Positions 17,309 through 26,822 of a DNA stretch of 64,000 bases are shown piece by piece (the first letter of the stretch is position 1; every line of letters starts with the position of its first letter). The DNA comes from CADEEN01 sp963738425 (GTDB lineage Bacteria > Pseudomonadota > Gammaproteobacteria > Burkholderiales > Burkholderiaceae_C), in NCBI GenBank assembly GCA_963738425.1, contig CAVTWT010000009.1, positions 15,661 to 79,660 of the forward strand. Reading direction: 5' to 3'. The translations under genes and the position numbers were made by a program. A model generated the notes under the pieces. The model saw only the letters and a program-made list of their open reading frames with translations. It was not told the origin of the DNA and did not search any database.

Positions 17309-19510
17309 CTACCTTGAAAGTCGCATCGCATTGATCACGACGAACGCCGAACTCGCCGCCATGCCCAGCCCCGCCGCCCATGGCGGCAGATAGCCCATCA
17401 GCGCCAAGGGCACGCAGGCTGCGTTGTAGAGCGCGGCCCAGGCCAGGTTCTGGCGCATCACGCGCACGGTGCGGCGCGCCAGTTGCACGGCCTGCGCCAC
17501 CTCGCCGATCCGCCCCGACAACAACACCGCGTCGGCGCTGCCGCGGGCGATCTGCGCGCCGTGGGCCAAGGCAAACGACACGTCGGCTTGCGCCAGCACC
17601 GGCGCGTCGTTGACGCCATCGCCGACCATCGCCACCACCTCGCCTCGCGCCTGCTGCTCGCGCAGCGCGGCGAGCTTGCGCTCCGGCGTCGCGGCGGCCA
17701 GCACGTGGCTGATGCCCAGGCGGTCGGCCATGCGCTGCACGCGCTCGGGCGTGTCGCCCGACAGCAGCGTGACGCCGACACCGCAGCGCTGCAAGGCCTG
17801 CACCGCTTGTGCTGCACCGTCGGCCAGCGTCTCGTCGAAGTCGAAGGCCAGCAGCGGACCGCCCGTGCGACCGAAGCACAGCGCGCCGCCGCTGCCACCG
17901 AGCCACTGCGCCGAACCGAGCCGCCATGAACCGCCCTGCGCATCGAGTGCTTCGACGCCACAGCCGGGCACTTCATGCACGTCATGCCAGGGCGGCGCGG
18001 GCGTGGCCGGATGCGCCGCCGCGAGCGCCTGCGACAGCGGATGCGTAGACCAGGTCGCCAGCGACGCCGCCCGTGCCACGAGCGCGCTGGTATCGACGCC
18101 GTGACCGCCGTCGTCGAGGATCCGCACGCTGCGAAACACCGGCTGCGCCTCGGTCAGCGTGCCCGTCTTGTCGAGCATCACGTGCTGCACGCGGGCCAGC
18201 GTTTCCAGGGCCTCGACGCGGCGCAACAGCACACCACGCCGCGCCAATGCCGAGGTCGCAGCGAGCAGCGCCGACGGCGCGGCCAGCGACAGCGCGCAGG
18301 GACAGGTGACGATCAACACCGACACGGCCACCCAGATGGCGCGCGACGGGTCGATCTGCGACCACACCGCCGCCGCACCGAGCGCCAGCAACAGCACGGC
18401 GGCGAGGAACGGGCCGGCGATGCGGTCGGCCACGCGCACCGACCCGGGTCGGCGCGTCAGCGCCTCGCGCATCAGCGCGGCGATCTGCTCGTAGCGCGTG
18501 TCGGCGCCGACACGTTCGACGCGCTGCACCACCGGCGCGCCGAGGTTGATGCTGCCGGCCACGGCCATCGCACCCACCGCCTTGTCCACCGGCCGCGACT
18601 CGCCGCTGAGCAGCGATTCATCGACGCGGGTCTGCCCTTCCTCGATCGCGCCGTCGGTCGGAAAGGCCTCGCCCATCGGCACGCGCACGCGGTCACCGGG
18701 CACGAGGCGCTGCGCACTCACGGCCTCGACCTGGCCGTCGGCACCCAGGCGCCAGGCCACGCGGCCGGGGGCCAGTGCGAGCTTCTCGATCGCATCGACC
18801 GCGCGATGCCGCGCCCGCAATTCGAGCCAGCGGCCGGCGAGCAGGAAGCTGACGAACATCGTCAGCGAATCGAAATAGACCTCGCGGCCGAAGACGCCAC
18901 CCGGATCGAAGGCCGCGCCACTCGAAGCGACAAAGGCCACGGCGACGCCGAGCGCCACCGGCACGTCCATGCCGAGACGGCGCGACTTCAGTGAATGCCA
19001 GGCCGAAGTGAAGAACGGTGTCGCCGAAAACAGCAGCACCGGCAGCGTCAGCGTCCACGCCGAGCGGTGCAGCAGTTGCTCCAGATCCGGCGCCAGCGTG
19101 CCGGCATCGGCCACGTAGACGGGCGTGGCCAGCATCATGACCTGCATCGAGCAGAACGCGGCGACGAACAATCGCCACAGCAACTGGCGCTGCTCGGCAC
19201 GGCGCAGCGTGCGCGCCGCCGCCGCGGTGTCGGGCAGCGCGTCGTAGCCGGCCGCTCGCACGGCGGCCACCAGCGCCGAAGCGCGTGTGCGTGCCGGCTG
19301 CCAACGCACGGTGGCACGCGAGGCCGCGGGATGCACCTGCGCCTCGACGACACCGGGCACCGCCATCAGCGCCGCTTCGATCAAGCCCGCACAGGCCGCG
19401 CAGTGCAGGCCCGACAGTTGCAGCGACGACTCGGCCAGAGCCCCCTCGGCCTCGAAGCGCGTGAAGCGCGCGGCCTCGACCGGGTCGTCGAGCAGCGCGG
19501 CCGCGGTCAC
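17309..19510 (-). CDS. fixI: Copper-exporting P1B-type ATPase for cbb3 assembly (FixI/CcoI/CtpA)
   Basis: A 733-residue heavy-metal P-type ATPase. The N-terminal metal-binding domain has GLHCAAC (about residues 35-41). The membrane metal site is CPC in VTCPCALSLAAPSALL. Further motifs are SGES in the actuator domain, the phosphorylation site DKTGTLTEA, and the hinge GDGVNDAPVL. It moves copper across the inner membrane for the CuB site of CcoN. The GTG at 19510 overlaps the stop of the argF-like gene (GTGA). A longer in-frame reading to 20020 exists but is out of frame with that gene and is rejected. It is the first recognised cbb3 assembly gene in the operon. Confidence 0.95.
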   Translation of the reverse strand: MTAAALLDDPVEAARFTRFEAEGALAESSLQLSGLHCAACAGLIEAALMAVPGVVEAQVHPAASRATVRWQPARTRASALVAAVRAAGYDALPDTAAAARTLRRAEQRQLLWRLFVAAFCSMQVMMLATPVYVADAGTLAPDLEQLLHRSAWTLTLPVLLFSATPFFTSAWHSLKSRRLGMDVPVALGVAVAFVASSGAAFDPGGVFGREVYFDSLTMFVSFLLAGRWLELRARHRAVDAIEKLALAPGRVAWRLGADGQVEAVSAQRLVPGDRVRVPMGEAFPTDGAIEEGQTRVDESLLSGESRPVDKAVGAMAVAGSINLGAPVVQRVERVGADTRYEQIAALMREALTRRPGSVRVADRIAGPFLAAVLLLALGAAAVWSQIDPSRAIWVAVSVLIVTCPCALSLAAPSALLAATSALARRGVLLRRVEALETLARVQHVMLDKTGTLTEAQPVFRSVRILDDGGHGVDTSALVARAASLATWSTHPLSQALAAAHPATPAPPWHDVHEVPGCGVEALDAQGGSWRLGSAQWLGGSGGALCFGRTGGPLLAFDFDETLADGAAQAVQALQRCGVGVTLLSGDTPERVQRMADRLGISHVLAAATPERKLAALREQQARGEVVAMVGDGVNDAPVLAQADVSFALAHGAQIARGSADAVLLSGRIGEVAQAVQLARRTVRVMRQNLAWAALYNAACVPLALMGYLPPWAAGLGMAASSAFVVINAMRLSR

Positions 19511-20020
19511 GACAAGCTGCTCATCAGCGTGGCCTGCAGCAGCGCGCGGCGATCGTCGTCGCCCGGCGTCTGGTCGCGTTCGGCAACGCGTGGCAACAGC
19601 GCAAAGACCGGATGGTCGTCGCGCGCCAGGCCGTCGAACACCGGCACGCCCAACTGCGCCTGCAGGCGCTGAGCGAAGCCGGCGGGCAGCTCCTCGCAGT
19701 CCACCGCGTCGTAGAGGTTTTCGAGCAGGCGCGCGGTCTCGGGGCTCAGCGGCACGTCGCTCTGCAGCCAGTTCGGCGCCGGCGTGATGTGCGCGACGCG
19801 GGCGCCGAGCGCCGACGCAGCGGCGTCGAAGCGGCGCGCAAACGCGCCATCGGTATGCGGTGCACAGCAGCGCAATGTTCTTGCCGCGCAGCCGCGTCGG
19901 CGCATCGGCTGCGCCATGCCGCAGCGCACGGGCCGATTCGACGAGCGTTCGCGCATCGGCGACATCGATCGCGGCCGATACGAGCAGGCGGCGTTGAAAA
20001 GTCGGGCTCACAGGCCGCAT
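19507..20020 (-). CDS. Truncated ornithine carbamoyltransferase-like protein (frameshifted)
   Basis: About 170 residues if one extra base near 19860 is skipped. The segment TRLRGKNIALLC, followed by ARRFDAAASALGARVAHI, resembles the carbamoyl-phosphate-binding N-terminal domain of ornithine/aspartate carbamoyltransferases (LxGKxxALxF, then SFxxxxxxLGxxV). The catalytic STRTR is not conserved and the ornithine-binding domain is missing. A catabolic or biosynthetic OTC role is therefore unlikely. It is the first gene of the cco operon and overlaps fixI by four bases. Function unknown. The family link is moderate. Confidence 0.6.
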
Positions 20021-20046
20021 CGTCGATGCGACACGCGGCGTGGCCC

Positions 20047-20060
20047 TTGCGCTGCGTCAA
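20047..20060. promoter_or_regulatory. FNR/Anr-type box upstream of the cbb3 operon
   Basis: TTGCGCTGCGTCAA has the TTG-N8-CAA core and 5-4-5 layout, 27 nt before the first cco-operon gene and 110 nt before the divergent regulator gene. The same 14-mer, with one further shared 5' C, occurs at 62688. A direct repeat CCGTTCACA (two copies, around 20078-20098) lies beside it. Confidence 0.7.
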
Positions 20061-20170
20061 CAACGCCGCGCCGCGCGCCCGTTCACAAACCGTTCACACA
20101 GCGACACGGTCGGGTCGCATCCGATTGCCGGCCGCGCACAACACTGTCTTCACTTTCACAGGAGATGACC

Positions 20171-20950
20171 ATGCTGCTCGACGCCACTGCTGCGGTTTGC
20201 CACGATGAGGTTTCGACGCCGGCGCTGCGGCGCGACGAACGCACCGAGGCCCGCCACGAAGCGCAGCGCCTGGCCGAGATGCTGGCCCTGGTCGCCGAGC
20301 GCGTGCCGCTGCAGCGCCGCGTCGTGCATGCGGGCGACACGGTGTACCGCTGCGGCGATGCTTTCGCGCACCTGTTCCTGCTCAACACCGGCTGCTTCAA
20401 GATCGTCAACAGTGCCGCCGACGGCCGCGCGCAGGTCGTCGGCCTGCAGTTCCGCGGCGACTGGCTGGGCTTCGACGGCATTGCCGGCAACCGCTACCGC
20501 TGCGACGCCGTGGCGCTGGACACCGGCGAGGTCTGGGTGCTGCGCTACGACCAGTTGCTGGCCGCCTGCGCCGCGCACCCGCCGCTGATGGCCTTGCTGC
20601 ACGCCGAGATGAGCCGCGTCATCAGCCGCGACCGCGACAGCCTGATGGCGCTGACCACGCTCTCGGCCGACGCCCGCGTCGCCGAGTTCCTGCGCCTGAT
20701 GGCCGACGCGCTGGCGCAGCGCGGCCTGCGCACCGACCACATCACGCTGCGCATGACCCGCGCCGAGATCGGCAACTACCTCGGCATGACGCTCGAATCG
20801 GTCAGCCGTGCCCTCTCACGCCTGGCGCGCCAGCACCTGATCGGCTTTGCCGACGGCGCGCGGCGCGAGATCAGCATTCCGGATGTCGATGCGCTGGCGG
20901 CTTTCGTCGGCAACGAGGCGACTTGCGGGGTAAGCGCAACGTTGCAGTGA
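20171..20950 (+). CDS. CRP/FNR-family transcriptional regulator (FixK/Dnr-like)
   Basis: A 259-residue CRP/FNR regulator. An N-terminal cyclic-nucleotide-binding-like domain (about 40-160; VVHAGDTVYRCGDAFAHLF) and a dimer helix precede a C-terminal winged HTH. The recognition helix TLESVSRALSR has the E-SR triplet that reads TTGA half-sites in FNR. There is no N-terminal cysteine cluster (CxxCxxxxxC), so direct iron-sulfur oxygen sensing of the FNR type is not supported. FixK- or Dnr-like behaviour is possible. AGGAG sits directly against an ATG at 20165, so the ATG at 20171 (6-nt spacing) is preferred. It is divergent from the cbb3 operon, its likely target. Confidence 0.88.
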   Translation: MLLDATAAVCHDEVSTPALRRDERTEARHEAQRLAEMLALVAERVPLQRRVVHAGDTVYRCGDAFAHLFLLNTGCFKIVNSAADGRAQVVGLQFRGDWLGFDGIAGNRYRCDAVALDTGEVWVLRYDQLLAACAAHPPLMALLHAEMSRVISRDRDSLMALTTLSADARVAEFLRLMADALAQRGLRTDHITLRMTRAEIGNYLGMTLESVSRALSRLARQHLIGFADGARREISIPDVDALAAFVGNEATCGVSATLQ

Positions 20951-20954
20951 CGAT

Positions 20955-22898
20955 TCAGCGGCTGCTGGCCGTGGCCCGCAGAACGGCTTCGGCCAGTTGC
21001 TCGCGCGTGAAGGGCTTGCGCAGCAGTGGCAAGGCCAGTGTCTCCATCTCATCGGCATAGCCCGACATCAGCAGCACCGGCAGCGCCGGCCGCAACTCGC
21101 GCATGCGCTGCGCCAACTGGTCGCCGCGCAGTCCGGGGCCGAGCATGACGTCGCTGATCAGCAGGTCGAATGGGGCTGTCGCCCGCGCCACCGCGTCGAG
21201 CGCGACCTCGGCGCTGACGCAGGCGAACACCTGGCAGCCCCAGTGCGACAGGAAGGTCTGCACCACGCGCAGCACTTCGGGCTCGTCTTCGACCAACAGC
21301 ACCGACAAGCCGGGGGGCACCGCTGCGGTGGCGGCTGGCGCGGCCGCCTCCGCGGCGCTTGCCTTCGGCGGGCTCGGCAGACAGAGCGTGACCACGGTGC
21401 CCTCGCCGACGCGGCTGTCGAGCGCCACCGCGCCTTTGGACTGATGGATGAAGCCGTGCACGGTGGCCAGGCCGAGGCCCGTGCCGCGGCCGTCCTCCTT
21501 GGTGGTGAAGAAGGGCTCGAAGGCGCGGGCCAGCACCGCCGGGCCCATGCCGACGCCGCTGTCCTCGACGCGCAAGCGCAACGCCGCCGTGAGCCCACGC
21601 CGCCGCGTCGGCCAGCGCCGGTGTCTGTTCGCAGCGCGCGGCGGCAAAGCGCAGCACGCCACCGTCGGGCATGGCGTCGCGGGCATTGATGGCGATGTTG
21701 AGCAGGGCCGATTCGAGCTGGCCCGCATCAGCCAGACAAGGCGGGCAATCGGCCGCGACATTCACTTCGATTTGGATGCGCGCATCGAGTGTGCGCCGCA
21801 GCAGCGCCGCCAGCGGGTGCAACATGGCGCCGACGTCGATCGCGCGCGGCTGCAGCATCTGCCGCCGAGAAAACGCGAGCAGCTTGGCCGTCAATTCGGC
21901 GCCGCGGCGCGAGGCTCTCGTGGCCGCAGACACCAGGTCCTGCGCCAGCGCATCGGCACTGACGCAGGGCAGGTCTTCGAGCACCTGCAGATTGCCCTGG
22001 ATCACCGTCAACAGGTTGTTGAAGTCGTGCGCGATGCCGCCGGTGAGCTGGCCCACGGCTTCGAGCCGCTGGCCGTGGCGCTGCGCCGCTTCGGAAGCCA
22101 CGCGCTGCAACACCGTCGTCACCAGGCTGGCCAGCGAGGCGAGGAAGCGCTCGGCATCGGCGCCCAGCGCCGTGGCCTCGGTGGCATGCACTTCGAGCGC
22201 GCCGACGATGCGCCCGCGGTCGGCCAGCGGCACCGACAAGCGCTGCGTCAGGCCGCTGGCGGCCGACGGGCCGCGCAGCACGCCGCGCGCCGCCAGCTCG
22301 GCGGCGTCCGGCAGCGGCAGTGCCGGCCCGAACGCACCGGCGCAATCGACACGTCGGCCATCGGCATCGAGCACGAACAGCGCCGCGGCCTGGTGCATCG
22401 AGCGCCAACGCGGCGGCCTGCGGCGCTTCGCGCAACACGTCCACGCTGTCGCCGCTGTCCACCGCCAGGCGACCCATCTGCGCGATGGCTTCGGCATGGC
22501 GCGCCCGCTGCAGGGCCTGCTTGACGCGCGGGTACTCGCCGATGCCGCGGATGGCCGCGAGCACGAACGACCGCCCGGCGGCCTTCACGGGGCTGAGCGC
22601 GATCTCGACCAGCACCTCGCTGCCGTCGCGGCGGCGCGCCGACAGCTCCATCTGCTGGCCCATCGGCCGCCGCACCGGCGCGGCCTCGTAGGCGTGGCGC
22701 AGGCCGGCGTGGCGGGTGCGCACGGCGTCGGGCACCAGGGCCTCGATGTGCAAGGCCCTCAGCTCGTCGATCGAATAGCCGAACAACGTCGCCGCAGCGT
22801 CGTTGGCACGCACGATGCTGGCCTGCACTGTCGACCAGCAGCACCGCATCGGGAAAGGCGTCGCAGAGCGCGCTGGCGAAAGGATCGGCTTCGTTCAT
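20955..22898 (-). CDS. Hybrid sensor histidine kinase with PAS, GAF-like and receiver domains (three frameshifts)
   Basis: A PAS domain (IVRANDAAATLFGYSIDEL) is followed by a GAF-like region. Next come a HisKA domain with the phospho-accepting histidine in GGIAHDFNNLLTV, the HATPase motifs NIAINARDAM and GTGLGLATVHGF, and a C-terminal receiver with DLLISDVML. The total is about 645 residues. The reading frame changes near 22840, 22410 and 21600, each time as if one base were inserted. Domains in all four pieces are collinear, so the gene is probably intact in the organism. The ATG at 22898 overlaps the response-regulator stop (ATGA), giving an operon with it. The signal is unknown; no transmembrane segment is seen, so a cytoplasmic sensor is likely. 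Confidence 0.82.
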
Positions 22899-23635
22899 GT
22901 CGAGGTCACCGGCACCGCCAGCAAATAGCCCGCGCCGCGCACCGACTTGATGATCACCGCGCCGCTGTCTTCCGCTTCGAGCTTGCGCCGCAGCCGGCCG
23001 ACCTGCACATCGACCGTGCGATCGAACGGCCCGGCCTCGCGGCCGCGCGTCGCGTCGAGCAGGAAGTCGCGCGACAGCACGCGGCCGGCGTGGCGGCACA
23101 GCGTCACCAGCAGGTCGAACTCGCCGCCCGTCAGCGCCACTTCACGGCCCGCGGCATCGGCCACGCGGCGCGCCGCAAGGTCGAGCGTGTACTGCGCGAA
23201 ACGGAACCCCTCGGCCGCGACCGGCGCGGCGGTGGCAAGCGCCGGCGCCGCAGGCTGCAGGCGCCGCAGCACCGCCTTGATGCGCGCCAGCAATTCGCGC
23301 AAGTCGAACGGCTTGGTCACGTAGTCGTCGGCGCCGACCTCGAGGCCGACCACCTTGTCGATCGCGTCGCCGCGGCCGCTGACGATCACCAGCCCGCAGC
23401 GGTGGTGCTCGCGCAACTGGCGCGCGATCGCAAAACCGTCCTCGCCCGGCAGGCCCAGATCGAGCAGCACCAGCGCCGGCGTGTCGGCCCGCATCAGCGC
23501 CAGCAGGTCGTCGCCACGGTGCGTCTGCGAGACACGAAAGCCCTGCGCGCCCAGGTAGCGCGCAATCAGCTGCGTGATGTCGGGTTCGTCGTCGAGAACT
23601 GCAATGTGCGTCGTGCTCACGGCGTGATTGTGCAT
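22895..23635 (-). CDS. OmpR-family response regulator
   Basis: A 246-residue regulator. The receiver domain has acidic residues DDEPD (about 15-19), the phospho-acceptor aspartate near residue 59 (LLDLGLPG), and the switch lysine in DDYVTKPFDL. A C-terminal winged helix follows (GGEFDLLVTLCRHAGRVLSRD, then RTVDVQVGRLRRKLE and VRGAGYLL). It is the partner of the hybrid kinase encoded immediately downstream. The start at 23635 is chosen over a longer in-frame ORF because the longer one would cross the putative phaC promoter. Confidence 0.9.
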   Translation of the reverse strand: MHNHAVSTTHIAVLDDEPDITQLIARYLGAQGFRVSQTHRGDDLLALMRADTPALVLLDLGLPGEDGFAIARQLREHHRCGLVIVSGRGDAIDKVVGLEVGADDYVTKPFDLRELLARIKAVLRRLQPAAPALATAAPVAAEGFRFAQYTLDLAARRVADAAGREVALTGGEFDLLVTLCRHAGRVLSRDFLLDATRGREAGPFDRTVDVQVGRLRRKLEAEDSGAVIIKSVRGAGYLLAVPVTST

Positions 23636-23650
23636 ACACAGGGTTCTGGC

Positions 23651-23664
23651 TTGGGCCAGATCAA
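23651..23664. promoter_or_regulatory. FNR/Anr-type box between response regulator and PHA-synthase-like gene
   Basis: TTGGGCCAGATCAA has one perfect half-site (ATCAA) and keeps TTG-N8-CAA. It lies 35 nt before the phaC-like start and 16 nt before the divergent response-regulator start. Confidence 0.5.
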
Positions 23665-23698
23665 GGCGCCGGCCGGTTGCGCCCTGAAAAATCACCCG

Positions 23699-25432
23699 AT
23701 GAACCACGAATCGCCGACGCAGCGCCTGGACCGGCTGCTGCATGCCAGCGCCGAGTCGCTGACGCGTGGCTTGTCGCCGGTGTCGCTGTCATTGGCCTGG
23801 GCCGATTGGGCCTGGCACCTCGCGCTCTCACCCGGGCGGCAGATGGAGCTGGCCGCGTTGGCCACGCAGTTGGGCCGCGACAGTGTGCGCGTGGCGCTCG
23901 GTGGCGAAGACGGCGAACCTGCGGGTGAAGCCGACGACGACCCGCGCTTCCGCCACCCGGCGTGGACGCAGTGGCCGTTCAATGCCATCCGCCACGGCTT
24001 TCGCAACCAGGAAGCGTTCTGGCGCGAAGCCTCGCGCCAGAACGGCATGACTGCGCACCACGCGCAGGAGACGCAGTTCTTTGCCAAGCAGTGGCTCGAC
24101 ATGCTCTCGCCGGCCAACGCGCTGGCGACCAATCCGGTGGTGCTGCAGGACGTGGCCGACAGCGGCGGTGCGCATCTCGTGCAGGGCGCGAAGAACTGGT
24201 GGCACGACGCCTTGGGCCTGCCCGACCCGGCGGTGCAGGCCGAGGCCGAGCGCTTCGCCGTCGGCCGCGACGTGGCTGCAACACCGGGCAAGGTGGTCTG
24301 GCGCAACCGGCTGATCGAGCTGCTGCGCTACACACCGCAGACGAAGAGCGTGCACCCCGAACCGGTGTTGATCGTGCCGTCGTGGATCATGAAGTACTAC
24401 ATCCTCGACCTGTCGCCGCACAACTCGCTGGTGCGATTCCTCGTCCAGCAGGGCCACACGGTGTACATGCTGTCGTGGCGCAACCCGGATGCGTCGGACC
24501 ACGACCTGTCGATGGACGACTACCTGAACCTGGGTGTGTTCGATGCGCTGCGCGCCGTCGGCCGGCTGCACGGCAAACAGCGGCCGGTGCACGCGATGGG
24601 TTACTGCCTGGGCGGCACGCTGCTGGCCATCGCCGCCGCAGCCATCGCGCGACACGGCGGCTGCGAACTCGCCCGCGAGGTGCCGCCGCTGCGCTCGCTG
24701 ACCCTGCTGGCCGCGCAGACCGATTTCTCTGAGCCCGGTGAGCTGGGCCTGTTCATCGACGAGAGCCAGGTCGGTTACCTCGACGAGATCACGCGCGGCC
24801 AGGGCTACCTGGGCGGCGGACACATGGCCGGCTCGTTCCAGTTTCTGCACTCGCGCGATCTGGTGTGGACACGGCGCATGCGCGAGTACCTGATGGGCGA
24901 GCGCGAACAGCGCACCGACCTGATGGCCTGGAACGCCGACACGACACGCCTGCCGGCGCGCATGCACCACGAGTACCTCTCTGCGCTGTACCTGCACAAC
25001 GCGCTGGCGACGAGCAGCTACCGCGTGCAGGGTGGCGCGGTCTCGCTGGCCGATATCCGGCTGCCGGTCTTTCTGGTCGGCACCGAGCGCGACCACATCT
25101 CGCCGTGGCGCTCTGTCTACAAGCTGCACCACCTGTGCGACAGCGAGATCACCTTCGTGCTCGCCGCCGGTGGCCACAACGCCGGCATCGTCAGCGAGCC
25201 GGGCCATGCCAACCGCTGGTACCAGATCGCCTGCCGCGCCGAGCACAGCCCCTGGGTCGCTCACGAGACCTGGCAGCAACAGGCGCCGCGGCACGACGGC
25301 AGCTGGTGGCCGGCGTGGCAGCAGTGGCTGGCCGCGTACTCGTCGAAGCCGGTGGCGGCGAAGGCGATGGCTGCGAAAACGGCGCTGGGCGATGCGCCGG
25401 GGGAGTACGTGATGCAGCGCTACGGGGATTGA
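23699..25432 (+). CDS. phaC: Class I poly(3-hydroxyalkanoate) synthase-like protein
   Basis: A 577-residue PhaC-family protein. An N-terminal PhaC domain (WPFNAIRHGFRNQEAFW) leads to the alpha/beta-hydrolase core with the lipase-like box GYCLGG, whose cysteine is the catalytic residue of PHA synthases. The conserved VPSWIMKYYILDLSPHNSLVRFL and the catalytic His region GGHNAGIVSEPG follow. It would polymerise hydroxyacyl-CoA into storage granules. No phaA, phaB, phaP or phaR is near. This paralogue sits with low-oxygen genes and may have a specialised role. The 3' end has truncated copies at 34047 and 37984. The start follows no strong Shine-Dalgarno. Confidence 0.9.
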   Translation: MNHESPTQRLDRLLHASAESLTRGLSPVSLSLAWADWAWHLALSPGRQMELAALATQLGRDSVRVALGGEDGEPAGEADDDPRFRHPAWTQWPFNAIRHGFRNQEAFWREASRQNGMTAHHAQETQFFAKQWLDMLSPANALATNPVVLQDVADSGGAHLVQGAKNWWHDALGLPDPAVQAEAERFAVGRDVAATPGKVVWRNRLIELLRYTPQTKSVHPEPVLIVPSWIMKYYILDLSPHNSLVRFLVQQGHTVYMLSWRNPDASDHDLSMDDYLNLGVFDALRAVGRLHGKQRPVHAMGYCLGGTLLAIAAAAIARHGGCELAREVPPLRSLTLLAAQTDFSEPGELGLFIDESQVGYLDEITRGQGYLGGGHMAGSFQFLHSRDLVWTRRMREYLMGEREQRTDLMAWNADTTRLPARMHHEYLSALYLHNALATSSYRVQGGAVSLADIRLPVFLVGTERDHISPWRSVYKLHHLCDSEITFVLAAGGHNAGIVSEPGHANRWYQIACRAEHSPWVAHETWQQQAPRHDGSWWPAWQQWLAAYSSKPVAAKAMAAKTALGDAPGEYVMQRYGD

Positions 25433-25590
25433 GAGGTAGCGCGAAACGGCTTGGGGTGCACACTTTTGACGCGAATGGCGCGTGGGTTGTGAATCGGCTG
25501 GCGAATAAGGTGAGGTGAGCGCAGACGCGCGACGGTTCACTGAAGCCATCGCGATCGTTAGAGGCTTCGCGCCGAATATGTGCTCTAGAC

Positions 25591-25936
25591 TTACGGCCTT
25601 TTGAAGCGCCAAGAAGTTTTAGTTCGCTTCAGCTGACATAGCGTCCAACTGCGGCGCTTCAATGCCACCAGATCAACGGCAAAGACAGTCATCAACGAGG
25701 CAAGCGACGCCAAGCAAGCAAGCACTGCAATGCTCGCCATCAGGGGGAAGGGAGGCGCAGGCGGACATGCCACTTCGCTTGTCAGCACGCGTGCTCGCAT
25801 TGCCGCATGCGGCGACTCCGGTTGCAGCGAGGAGAAGTGCCCATCCCAGCGCCAGCACTAGGTCATGGCCATTCTGGGCGCAAAGCGCAGCACAACGAGT
25901 GCGTTCACCAAGACAGCCAATGCCGTTCGCTTCCAA
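25591..25936 (-). CDS. Possible small membrane protein, probably frameshifted
   Basis: Two overlapping reading frames each hold a hydrophobic stretch (LVLALGWALLLAATGVAA in one, MASIAVLACLASLASLMTVF in the other). They could be one protein of about 115 residues interrupted by a single indel. Codon usage is less GC-biased than that of the neighbours. No family is recognised. Coding status is uncertain. Confidence 0.3.
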
Positions 25937-25978
25937 GCGAGCGCTGTGCGTTGCGGCTGTAGACTGGGTAGGCGGGGC

Positions 25979-26206
25979 TCATGGATTCAATAGCAGTAAC
26001 GCGATGACCGAGGCCACGATGAGAGTGCAGACCGAGAGCAGTGGTATCACAATACTGCTCGGCAGCGGCCTCGACAGCCTCATCGCTATCTCGTTGTCTC
26101 GCCAACGCAGGTAGGCCAGAGCGCTCAGCAGAGCAGCCAAGGCAACAAGGCCGACGGCCAAGGCGAGAACCAGACTAGAGGCTGTAACTCGTCGCAAACT
26201 GCTCAA
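25979..26206 (-). CDS. Small membrane protein of unknown function
   Basis: A 75-codon ORF from a TTG start with two convincing hydrophobic segments (about residues 10-32 and 50-72) separated by a charged loop (LRWRDNEIAMRLSRP). Base composition is lower in GC than in the core of the window, which suggests recent acquisition. There is no homologue I recognise. It lies in an otherwise gene-poor stretch after phaC. Confidence 0.4.
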   Translation of the reverse strand: MSSLRRVTASSLVLALAVGLVALAALLSALAYLRWRDNEIAMRLSRPLPSSIVIPLLSVCTLIVASVIALLLLNP

Positions 26207-26822
26207 GCAGCACGCCGCCGGCCACCAGAGCGAGGGCTGTGCGAATCACGCAAGAAAAGTTCTCTCGTTGGCTAGCGAGAAGCAATAGTTGGCTCGCTAC
26301 CCTCTCGCTGCCATCTTGGTCGGCGCATGGTTCTACTTTAGTGGAAGCGTACCTGGAGCAACTAGACGAGGCGAGCGCTTAAGGGCTCAAGAAGTCACGC
26401 TATTAGGCGTCAATGAAGATAATCTCACTACGGGTGCACGAGCTAGTGCAGAACAACCTGTTAGACGATGCGGCGAAGTTGCTGACGTGAGGAAGAACTG
26501 CTTGATCGGCGGCACACTCATTTGTCTCGAAGCTGAGCTATGACAGGGGAATAGTGCCGCGCGCTGTAGGCGCTGAGAACGCGCAGCAGCTTTACAGGTA
26601 CGCCTACAGGCGGCGAAACGACGAGGCGTACAGCGCCGCAAGCGCTTAAGGCAGCACTACGGCCGCTGGCTCTGGGGCTAGGCGCAGGACTTTAGACCTC
26701 GGGCAGCACGTACAACTGCACCGCACGCCTGTAGGGGCTAGCGGCGTAATTAGATAAACGCTGCTGTGATAAGTTGAGAAACAGATAGCTGGCGTTGGCT
26801 GGCGCACGTTCAATGCGCTGGC
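26207..26822. other. Gene-poor, AT-richer stretch with no recognisable feature
   Basis: Only short ORFs lacking similarity to anything I know. GC content falls and in-frame stops are frequent in all frames. The word usage does not match flanking genes. It may be acquired DNA, decayed sequence or poor-quality assembly. Confidence 0.5.

Noticed and set aside
17309..20020. FixI starting at 20020 as a 903-residue protein
   Set aside because: The first 170 codons are out of frame with a recognisable carbamoyltransferase-like gene; the GTG at 19510 overlapping that gene's stop gives a normal FixI.
21671..25432. A 1253-codon open frame through the histidine kinase region into phaC
   Set aside because: Its first 676 codons are antisense to the hybrid kinase and response regulator and are just a GC-rich shadow frame; the real phaC begins at 23699.
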